A stretch of 11,714 nt of DNA from Verrucomicrobiota bacterium (GTDB lineage: Bacteria; Verrucomicrobiota; Verrucomicrobiia; Opitutales; Intestinicryptomonadaceae). Positions within the stretch are counted from its first letter, which is position 1; every line of letters starts with the position of its first letter. The position numbers and the translations under genes were made by a program. The DNA lies in assembly GCA_003343565.1 (NCBI GenBank), contig QALA01000042.1:1-11714 (forward strand), given 5' to 3'. Shown here piece by piece: positions 6,072-11,714 of the stretch. The notes under the pieces are model-generated. The model made no database searches and was not told the origin of the DNA. It worked only from the letters and a program-made list of their open reading frames with translations.

Positions 6072-6638
6072 ATGAAAACACCCGTACTCAAAAAAATCTA
6101 CGCGGAGAAGGTTGTTCCGGAGCTGAAGAAGACTTTGGGCGTTGAGAATCCGCATCAAATACCCAATCTGGAGAAGATTGTGATAAGTTCAGGCCTTCGC
6201 AGCGAAAGCGACAAGAATTGGGTTCAGGAGGTCGCCAAGGAGATAGCCAAGATCAGCGGCCAGCGGCCGGTTGTGACGAAGGCCAAGAAGAGCATAGCCA
6301 ACTTCAAGCTCAGGGCGGGGCAGCCCAACGGCGTGAAGGTGACGCTGCGCGGCGCGCGCATGTGGGATTTTCTCTACAAGTTTATCGGCGTGGTTCTTCC
6401 CTCGATACGCGACTTTCGCGGCGTGCCCTCCAAGTTTGACGGGGCGGGCAACTACAACTACGGCATTGCCGACCACACCATATTTCCCGAAGTGACGGTC
6501 GATCCCGGCCGCAAGAGCATAGGCATGGACATCACGATAGTGACGACCGCCGACAGCGACAATGCCGGTCGCGAGCTTTTGAAGCTTTTGGGGGTTCCTT
6601 TCCGCAAACCGTCGGCGCCGGCGGCCGCTCAAAAATAA
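6072..6638 (+). CDS. rplE: 50S ribosomal protein L5
   Basis: L5 binds 5S rRNA with L18 in the central protuberance and contacts P-site tRNA. The 188 residues show GQRPVVTKAKKSIANFKLR (63-81), SIRDFRGVPSKFDGAGNYNYG (111-131), FPEVTVD and GMDITIVTTA (151-160). The family core ends at GVPFRK; ten further residues (180-188) form a Pro/Ala-rich tail missing from E. coli L5 (179 residues). The 24-nt gap before it holds only GGAAGG, at a long spacing. Confidence 0.97.
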   Translation: MKTPVLKKIYAEKVVPELKKTLGVENPHQIPNLEKIVISSGLRSESDKNWVQEVAKEIAKISGQRPVVTKAKKSIANFKLRAGQPNGVKVTLRGARMWDFLYKFIGVVLPSIRDFRGVPSKFDGAGNYNYGIADHTIFPEVTVDPGRKSIGMDITIVTTADSDNAGRELLKLLGVPFRKPSAPAAAQK

Positions 6639-6650
6639 TGGAAGAATATC

Positions 6651-6956
6651 ATGGCTAAGAAATCATCGATACAGCGTAATTTGAAGCGTCAGAAATTGGT
6701 TGCGAAGTTTGCGGCCAAGAAGGAGCAGCTCAAGAAGATTTTGAAGGATCCGGCTACGAGCGACGAGGACTTTTTTGCGGCCCAGCGCAAGCTGTGCAAA
6801 CTACCGCGCAACGCGTCCAAGATTCGCATACGCAACCGCTGTTCCATCACTGGCAGGAGCCGCGGATACGTCGGGAAGTTCGGGGTGTCGCGCATAACGT
6901 TTCGGGAGCTTGCTCTCGACGGCAAGCTGCCGGGCGTGACAAAATCATCGTGGTAA
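6651..6956 (+). CDS. rpsN: 30S ribosomal protein S14, long zinc-free form
   Basis: S14 is a 30S head protein near S3 and S10. The 101-residue product contains KLPRNASKIRIRNRCSITGR (50-69), RGYVGKFGVSRITFRELA (71-88) and the invariant end KSSW. It is the long type: the four-cysteine zinc motif of the short type is missing, and only Cys49 and Cys64 remain. It therefore should not need zinc. It stands in the normal place between rplE and rpsH. The motif before the ATG is weak (GGAAG). Confidence 0.96.
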   Translation: MAKKSSIQRNLKRQKLVAKFAAKKEQLKKILKDPATSDEDFFAAQRKLCKLPRNASKIRIRNRCSITGRSRGYVGKFGVSRITFRELALDGKLPGVTKSSW

Positions 6957-6975
6957 GGCGAAAGGAATTAACAAG

Positions 6976-7371
6976 ATGGCTACACACGACAGCATAGGCG
7001 ACTTTCTCACAATCATTCGCAACGCCAGCGCGGCCGGCAAGGAGAGTTGCACGGCCCAGTGGTCGAAGATGCGCGAGGGCATAGCGTCGATACTCAAGAG
7101 CGAGGGCTACATTTCCGCATACGAGGTATCGGGCGATCCGAAGAAGAGGGTCATTACGTTGACGATGAAGTCGGTCAACGGGGTGCCCGCTCTGACCGGC
7201 ATTTCCAGGATAAGCAAGCCGGGTTGCAGAATGTACCACGAATACCGCGATATTCCGCGCGTTCTCAACGGTCTTGGCATAGCGATTCTCACCACGTCGA
7301 AGGGCGTGCTGAAGGATTCCGACTGCCGCGCCAAGAAGGTCGGCGGGGAAATAATATGCAAGGTCTGGTAA
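6976..7371 (+). CDS. rpsH: 30S ribosomal protein S8
   Basis: S8 binds the central domain of 16S rRNA and in E. coli also represses the spc operon by binding the rplE start region. The 131 residues hold DSIGDFLTIIRNA (5-17), ISRISKPGCRMYH (76-88) and DIPRVLNGLGIAILTTSKG (92-110), and it ends GGEIICKVW. AAAGGA is placed before the ATG. I cannot identify a matching S8-binding hairpin at rplE by eye, so autoregulation is open. Confidence 0.97.
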   Translation: MATHDSIGDFLTIIRNASAAGKESCTAQWSKMREGIASILKSEGYISAYEVSGDPKKRVITLTMKSVNGVPALTGISRISKPGCRMYHEYRDIPRVLNGLGIAILTTSKGVLKDSDCRAKKVGGEIICKVW

Positions 7372-7380
7372 GGAGGACTC

Positions 7381-7929
7381 ATGAGTAGAATAGGCAAACT
7401 TCCCGTTCCAATTCCGGCCGGAGTTAAGGTGTCGGTCGAAAACAACACGGTAAATGTCGAGGGGCCGAAGGGCAAGCTGAGCCAGTCGTTCGGTTCGTCG
7501 GTCAGGATTGCGCTTGACAACGGCGAAATCAAGGTGGAGCCTGTGTCGGGTTCCAAGCTTTCCAGGGCGATGTACGGCACGGCGCGCAGCATTATCAATT
7601 CGATGGTCAAAGGTGCTGCGAACGGCTTTTCAAAGGTTTTGGAGATTAAGGGCGTCGGTTTTAAGGCCGAGTTGAAGGGCCGCCACCTCACTCTTTCCCT
7701 CGGTTATGCGCATCCGTGCGAGTACGATTTGCCCGACGGCATAGACGTCGTCGTTGGCGAGGCGTCGGACAAGAGTCCGCTGGTGACAGTCAGCGGCGCA
7801 TGCAAGAAGATGGTGGGCCAGGTTGCGGCCGACTTGAAGGCCTTTTATCCGGTCGAGCCCTACAAGGGCAAGGGCGTCAGGATTCAGGGCGAGTTTGTCC
7901 GCCGCAAGGAGGGCAAGAAGACGGCGTAG
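7381..7929 (+). CDS. rplF: 50S ribosomal protein L6
   Basis: L6 lies near the sarcin-ricin loop and the factor-binding site. The 182-residue product has the two tandem L6 domains: SRIGKLPVPIPAGVKV (2-17) and VNVEGPKGKL in the first. KVLEIKGVGFKAELKGRHL (85-103) links into the second, which holds VEPYKGKGVRIQGEFVRRKEGKK (158-180). Most relatives have a tyrosine after KGKG-V-R, here Ile. AAGGAGG at the rpsH stop lies only 4 nt from the ATG, suggesting coupling to rpsH. Confidence 0.97.
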   Translation: MSRIGKLPVPIPAGVKVSVENNTVNVEGPKGKLSQSFGSSVRIALDNGEIKVEPVSGSKLSRAMYGTARSIINSMVKGAANGFSKVLEIKGVGFKAELKGRHLTLSLGYAHPCEYDLPDGIDVVVGEASDKSPLVTVSGACKKMVGQVAADLKAFYPVEPYKGKGVRIQGEFVRRKEGKKTA

Positions 7930-7955
7930 CGCGTTTGAACTGAAAGGAAGAGACG

Positions 7956-8318
7956 ATGAAATTTCGACAGAAGAAGATATTGGAGCAGAAGCGCCACTGG
8001 CGCGTGCGCCGCAGGGTCAACGGCACGCCGGAGCGTCCGAGGTTGGCGATAAGTTTTTCGAACAAACACGTCTATGCGCAGTGCATAGACGACAAATCGG
8101 GCAAGACTCTCGCGGCCGTTTGCACCACTTCCAAAGAGCTGAAGGGCGAGAAGATTCTCCCGAATGTGGAGGGTTCGAAAGTCGTTGGCGAGAAGATGGG
8201 TTCGAAGCTCAAGGAAGCCGGCGTTTCCGCCATTGTATTGGACAGGGGCGCGCGCCGCTATCACGGCTGTGTGAAGGCCTTTGCGGACGCCCTCCGTTCG
8301 ACCGGAATTAATTTCTAA
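7956..8318 (+). CDS. rplR: 50S ribosomal protein L18
   Basis: L18 binds 5S rRNA with L5. The 120 residues include an arginine-rich N-terminus, RVNGTPERPRLAISFSNKHVYAQ (20-42), VGEKMGSKLKEAGV, and the signature VLDRGARRYHGCVKAFADALR (94-114). Length and order are normal. AAAGGAAG precedes the ATG in a 26-nt gap. Confidence 0.97.
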   Translation: MKFRQKKILEQKRHWRVRRRVNGTPERPRLAISFSNKHVYAQCIDDKSGKTLAAVCTTSKELKGEKILPNVEGSKVVGEKMGSKLKEAGVSAIVLDRGARRYHGCVKAFADALRSTGINF

Positions 8319-8329
8319 CTATTGCGAAA

Positions 8330-8833
8330 ATGGCTAAAGAATTTAGAAATAGGAATGCCGCTTCCGAAAAGAAGGAGGAAGCCGAGCTCATAGAGAAGGT
8401 GGTTCACATAGGCCGCTGCGCCAAGGTTGTCAAAGGCGGGCGCCGCTTTTCTTTTTCCGCGCTGGTTGTTTTGGGCGACGGCAAGGGAAAAGTGGGTTTG
8501 GGATACGGCAAGGCGAAGGAGGTTCCGGACGCGATAAAGAAGGCTTCCGACCGCGCGCGCAAGCACTTCAGGACGGTGAGCCTGAAGGAGAACACGATTC
8601 CCCACGAAGTGGTTGGCGAATCGGACGGCGGCGTGGTGATGCTTCGGCCGGCCAGTCTCGGTACGGGCGTTATTGCGGGCGGCGGCGTAAGGGCGGTGCT
8701 TGAAGCGGTCGGCGTCAAGGACGTCTTGAGCAAGTCTTTGGGCTCCAACAACGACAAGGCCATGGTGAATGCGACTTTGTCCGCGCTTTACAAGTTGCGC
8801 ACGTCGGAGGCTATTGCGGCCATCAGGAGCTAA
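8330..8833 (+). CDS. rpsE: 30S ribosomal protein S5
   Basis: S5 guards decoding accuracy and, with S3 and S4, forms the mRNA entry helicase. The 167-residue product has the N-terminal double-stranded-RNA-binding fold with KVVKGGRRFSFSALVVLGDG (32-51), the loop where spectinomycin-resistance changes occur in E. coli, followed by GLGYGKAKEVPDAIKKA (56-72). The C-terminal domain carries PASLGTGVIAGGGVRAVLE (107-125). The 11-nt gap after rplR contains no Shine-Dalgarno-like sequence. rpmD normally follows, but is absent. Confidence 0.97.
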   Translation: MAKEFRNRNAASEKKEEAELIEKVVHIGRCAKVVKGGRRFSFSALVVLGDGKGKVGLGYGKAKEVPDAIKKASDRARKHFRTVSLKENTIPHEVVGESDGGVVMLRPASLGTGVIAGGGVRAVLEAVGVKDVLSKSLGSNNDKAMVNATLSALYKLRTSEAIAAIRS

Positions 8834-8863
8834 ATGCTAAACAACGGCGAGGAGTTTTAAGAA

Positions 8864-9325
8864 ATGAAATTGCACACACTCAAGAATCCCGCGGGGGCGA
8901 AGCATTCCCGCAAGCGCCGCGGTTGCGGCGTCGGCAGCGGCAACGGAAAGACGGCGGGTCGCGGTCACAAGGGCGCGAAGGCGCGCAGCGGGGGGCATGT
9001 CCGCCCCGGTTTTGAAGGCGGTCAGATGCCGCTTTACCGCAAGCTTCCGCACAGGGGATTTAACAATTACAAGTTCAGGACGGAGTTTGCGGTCGTAAAC
9101 GTCTCGGATTTCGAAAATCTGGGCCTTGAGGAGATTGACCGCGAGGCTCTCGTGGTTGCAGGGCTTGTTCGCGCCAGCGACGCGCTCGTCAAGGTGCTTG
9201 GCAACGGCGAGCTGACGAAGAAGGTTGTCGTCAAGGCGGACAAGTTTTCCGCGAGCGCGGTTGCGAAAATCGAGGCCGCCGGCGGCAAGGCGATAGTGAA
9301 CGAGCCGGCCAAGTCCGTCGAATAA
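8864..9325 (+). CDS. rplO: 50S ribosomal protein L15
   Basis: L15 is a late-assembly 50S protein with a long extended N-terminal arm through 23S rRNA. The 153 residues contain the glycine/arginine-rich stretch GCGVGSGNGKTAGRGHKG (20-37), RPGFEGGQMPLYRKLPHRGF (47-66), and a globular C-terminal domain ending in VKADKFSASAVAKIEAAGG. GAGGAG (8849-8854) lies 9 nt before the ATG. It follows rpsE after 30 nt, so L30 is skipped. Confidence 0.97.
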   Translation: MKLHTLKNPAGAKHSRKRRGCGVGSGNGKTAGRGHKGAKARSGGHVRPGFEGGQMPLYRKLPHRGFNNYKFRTEFAVVNVSDFENLGLEEIDREALVVAGLVRASDALVKVLGNGELTKKVVVKADKFSASAVAKIEAAGGKAIVNEPAKSVE

Positions 9326-9353
9326 CACCACTTTTACCGCGGATTGACAGAAA

Positions 9354-10808
9354 ATGCTTAGCGCTTTTACAAATTGCTTTAAAATTCCGGAACTGCGTCA
9401 GCGCATACTGTTGACGCTTGGGCTGATTTTTATCGCCCGTGTGGGCGCGGGCATTCCCCTGCCGGGCGTGGACCCCACGCCCCTGCAAAACTACTACGCT
9501 TCGGCGGCGAGCGACGGCGGCGGTTTGGCCGGCCTGTACAACATGTTCACCGGCGGAGCGCTGGTCAACGGGGCGCTGTTTGCGCTGGGAGTGATGCCCT
9601 ACATCAGCGCGTCTATCATACTCCAGCTCATGGGCGCGGTGATGCCGAGCCTCGCGCGCCTGATGCAGGAAGGGGACTCCGGACGCCAGAAAATCGCGCA
9701 GTACACGCGGTATCTCACGATACTGATAGCCGCCATTCAGGGCGCTATGATAGCCTATGCGCTCGTCTACAAGCCGCAGGCGTTTTTCAACGGGTTTGAT
9801 CCGGCCCAATTCGGCTCGATAGTGATATCGGGCAACATACCCGTATTTTTCATAACCAGCGTCATATTTATGACGACCGGCTGTATGATTTTGACGTGGC
9901 TGGGCGAACAGATTACCCAGCGCGGCATTGGAAACGGCGTGTCGATTATCATAACGGTCGGCATCATAGACACGTTGCCGGGGGCGTGTTCGCAGGCCTA
10001 CCAGATGGTGTTCAACCGCGCGGTCGGGGCCGAGAGCGCGTCGATAGGCATGCCGCAGGCGCTGGCAATGCTTGTGCTTTTGATTGTCGTGACGGCCGGG
10101 GTTATAATGCTTTTGCAGGCGGTCAGGAAGGTGCCCGTCCAGTATGCCAAGCGGGTTGTGGGCAGGAAGCTCATGGGCGGCCAGAGCTCCTACATTCCCC
10201 TGAAGCTCAACTATGCGGGCGTCATGCCGATCATATTCGCCAGCGCGCTTATAATGTTTCCGGAGCAGCTGTTTGGCGGCATCGGAATGTCGACGCACAA
10301 CATAGTGTACGCGCTGCTGGTGTTCGGCTTCAGCTATTTCTGGGTTTCGATAATGTTCAAGCCCCTCCAGATTTCCGACGAGCTCAAGCGCAACGGCGGC
10401 TACATTCCCGGCGTCAGGCCCGGCGAGACAACCGCAAAGTTTCTCGATTACGTAATGACGCGCCTGACTTTTGCGGGCGGCATATTTCTCGTGATTATAG
10501 CGGTATTGCCCAGTCTGTTGATGCAGTATTGGGGGATTCCGCCAAAGATTGCGCATTTCTTCGGCGGCACTGGCGCGCTCATCGCGGTCGGCGTTTCGCT
10601 CGATACCATGCGCCAGGTGGAGACCTATCTTTTGCAGCGCCACTATGACGGATTCCTCAAGCAGGGCCGCATTCGCGGCCGGAGCGTGGGGCAGACCCGC
10701 CAGATAGTCGACACGCGCGAAATCAAAAACCTGTGGGCCTTGTGGACGCCCCTTCTGGTAATATTCTTTATCGGATTGGCGGCTTGGGCCATTCGCAAAT
10801 GGGCCTAA
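9354..10808 (+). CDS. secY: Preprotein translocase subunit SecY with an extra C-terminal membrane segment
   Basis: SecY forms the membrane pore through which SecA or ribosomes push secreted and membrane proteins, with SecE and SecG. The 484-residue product has ten family membrane helices: TM1 near 17-37, the plug region and TM2 around 60-97, on to TM10 near 401-417. The cytosolic TM8-TM9 loop holds IPGVRPGETT (351-360), with Arg355 at the key arginine known from E. coli (Arg357). The normal end is RHYDGFLKQGRIRGRS (429-444). Here reading continues without a break for 40 residues: a polar linker, then a strongly hydrophobic span at 460-480 with three Trp, and the end RKWA. This predicts an 11th helix, with the terminus moved across the membrane. 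No Shine-Dalgarno is seen in the 28 nt upstream. Confidence 0.97.
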   Translation: MLSAFTNCFKIPELRQRILLTLGLIFIARVGAGIPLPGVDPTPLQNYYASAASDGGGLAGLYNMFTGGALVNGALFALGVMPYISASIILQLMGAVMPSLARLMQEGDSGRQKIAQYTRYLTILIAAIQGAMIAYALVYKPQAFFNGFDPAQFGSIVISGNIPVFFITSVIFMTTGCMILTWLGEQITQRGIGNGVSIIITVGIIDTLPGACSQAYQMVFNRAVGAESASIGMPQALAMLVLLIVVTAGVIMLLQAVRKVPVQYAKRVVGRKLMGGQSSYIPLKLNYAGVMPIIFASALIMFPEQLFGGIGMSTHNIVYALLVFGFSYFWVSIMFKPLQISDELKRNGGYIPGVRPGETTAKFLDYVMTRLTFAGGIFLVIIAVLPSLLMQYWGIPPKIAHFFGGTGALIAVGVSLDTMRQVETYLLQRHYDGFLKQGRIRGRSVGQTRQIVDTREIKNLWALWTPLLVIFFIGLAAWAIRKWA

Positions 10809-10825
10809 TCCGCCGCCGGCGGATT
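10807..10825. repeat. Perfect 8-bp hairpin at the end of secY
   Basis: AATCCGCC (10807-10814) and GGCGGATT (10818-10825) are exact reverse complements around a 3-nt GCC. The first two bases belong to the secY stop codon. No T-run follows (the next bases are GGGATTG), so it is not a classical intrinsic terminator. It could protect the mRNA 3' end, reduce read-through into map, or be an intergenic repeat. A second small palindrome, TTGCA-GT-TGCAA, lies at 10830-10841. The rest of the 83-nt gap is AT-rich; a separate map promoter is possible, but I find no convincing box pair. Confidence 0.55.
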
Positions 10826-10891
10826 GGGATTGCAGTTGCAAAAATCGTTCTTTAAAAAATCGAATAGATATATCCATATAAGGCACGCCGT

Positions 10892-11704
10892 ATGATTCCG
10901 ATAAAATCTGAACGCGATTTGAGAATTATGCGCCAAGCTTGCGCGATCGCCGCCACGGTACTCGACAGACTCTGCCAGGAGGTCCGTGAGGGCGTATCCA
11001 CTTGGGACATAGACCAAGCGGCCAAAAAATTCATGGCAGAATACTCATGCCGCAGCGCCTGCTACAAATACAGGTCCGGCGGACTGAGGTATCCCAACTA
11101 CGTCTGCATTTCCGTCAACGACGAGGTCATACACGGAATAGGCAGGCCGGACAGGGTTTTGAAGCGCGGCGACATCGCGAGTTTGGACGTGTGCGTAATA
11201 TATAAGGGATTTGTCGGGGACAACACCAGAACTGTCGCCGTCGGCGAATGCGCTCCGGAAACGGCGCGCCTGATAGATTTCACCGCGAGGGCTCTTGAGG
11301 CCGGCATTGGCGCCGCGCGCGAGGGCAATAGGGTGGGCGACATTTCCGCGGCGGTTCAGGAGGTTGTGGAGAGCGGCGGCTACGGCATAGTTCGGGACTT
11401 TACCGGGCACGGCGTGGGGAAGGGGCTTCATGAGGAGCCTCCGATTCCCAATTTCGGCCGCTCCAATACCGGTCCGCTGCTTAGGGCCGGAATGACGTTG
11501 GCCATAGAGCCGATGACTACCATGAATCCGAGCGGGGATATTTCTTTCGGAGACGACGGGTGGACGGTCAGTACGCCCGACGGAAAGCCGAGCTGCCATA
11601 TTGAACATACGGTGCTCGTTCGGGGCGGCGGCCTGCCTGCCGAAATTCTCACAAAGCCTCTCGACTGGCGCAACGGCCAGAGCGTCGACGATATTTTCGC
11701 CTGA
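10892..11704 (+). CDS. map: Methionine aminopeptidase, type I
   Basis: This cytosolic metalloenzyme removes the first methionine from new proteins after deformylation. The 270-residue pita-bread fold keeps all five metal ligands: Asp99 (SLDVCV), Asp110 (GFVGDNT), His173 (GHGVGKGLHEEP), Glu206 (AIEPM) and Glu238 (HIEHT). The substrate-side histidines His81 (VIHGIG) and His180 are also kept. The length is close to E. coli MetAP (264), with about 27 residues after the last catalytic strand, and there is no insert typical of type II enzymes. AAGG (10880-10883) lies 8 nt before the ATG. In many bacteria adk stands between secY and map; here it does not. The gene is complete, with its TGA stop 10 nt before the window edge. 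Confidence 0.96.
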   Translation: MIPIKSERDLRIMRQACAIAATVLDRLCQEVREGVSTWDIDQAAKKFMAEYSCRSACYKYRSGGLRYPNYVCISVNDEVIHGIGRPDRVLKRGDIASLDVCVIYKGFVGDNTRTVAVGECAPETARLIDFTARALEAGIGAAREGNRVGDISAAVQEVVESGGYGIVRDFTGHGVGKGLHEEPPIPNFGRSNTGPLLRAGMTLAIEPMTTMNPSGDISFGDDGWTVSTPDGKPSCHIEHTVLVRGGGLPAEILTKPLDWRNGQSVDDIFA

Positions 11705-11714
11705 GCTGAGATCC

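Noticed and set aside
8834..8860. Eight-codon frame MLNNGEEF directly after the rpsE stop, where rpmD would be
   Set aside because: Too short to judge, and its GAGGAG bases are the rplO ribosome-binding site. It bears no resemblance to L30, so it is not a remnant.
9344..9373. TTGACA at 9344-9349 with TACAAA 18 nt later, as a promoter for secY
   Set aside because: The -10-like box falls inside secY, after its start codon, so it would not drive full-length SecY; it is probably chance.
10807..10825. Intrinsic terminator after secY
   Set aside because: The stem is strong but no run of T follows it, so it is reported only as a hairpin.
9231..10886. A 551-codon open frame on the minus strand opposite rplO/secY
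   Set aside because: It lies wholly antisense to secY, its product is rich in His/Arg/Tyr without any domain, and long stop-free antisense frames are common opposite GC-rich genes.

Overview
The window is a ribosomal-protein superoperon: a fused S10/spc-type cluster, all on the + strand, with 22 protein genes packed from about 368 to 11704. The order is rplC-rplD-rplW-rplB-rpsS-[uncharacterised secreted protein]-rplV-rpsC-rplP-rpmC-rpsQ-rplN-rplX-rplE-rpsN-rpsH-rplF-rplR-rpsE-rplO-secY-map. Apart from the 5' leader, no stretch of 100 bases or more is without a gene. I see no tRNA, rRNA, CRISPR array, insertion sequence or phage gene.

Organism: a bacterium of moderately high GC. Several features point to the PVC group (Verrucomicrobiota/Chlamydiota side), most likely a verrucomicrobial lineage. 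The cluster starts at rplC with no rpsJ before it, rpmD (L30) is missing between rpsE and rplO, and S14 is the long form without zinc cysteines. As I recall, the first two are shared with Chlamydia, where rpsJ sits with fusA. L2 has DHPM where most bacteria have DHPH. This placement is inference; no 16S or other direct marker is present. AUA is used freely for isoleucine (about 22 of 50 Ile codons in secY by hand count), which is odd for highly expressed genes at this GC.

Layout: 1-367 is a non-coding leader with a candidate promoter (perfect TTGACA) and GC-rich hairpins just before rplC. 368-3099 holds L3, L4, L23, L2 and S19. 3103-3456 is an intruder: a 117-residue protein with a signal peptide, followed by a predicted all-beta domain. 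3475-9325 resumes the standard L22-to-L15 order. 9354-10808 is SecY, which carries an extra predicted C-terminal membrane helix. After an 83-nt gap with a perfect hairpin, map (methionine aminopeptidase) completes the window; adk, often between secY and map, is absent.

The genes work together in making 50S and 30S subunits, inserting or exporting new membrane and secreted proteins (SecY), and trimming the starting methionine (MetAP). The two observations most worth following are the secreted-protein gene inside the operon between rpsS and rplV, and the 11th membrane helix on SecY.
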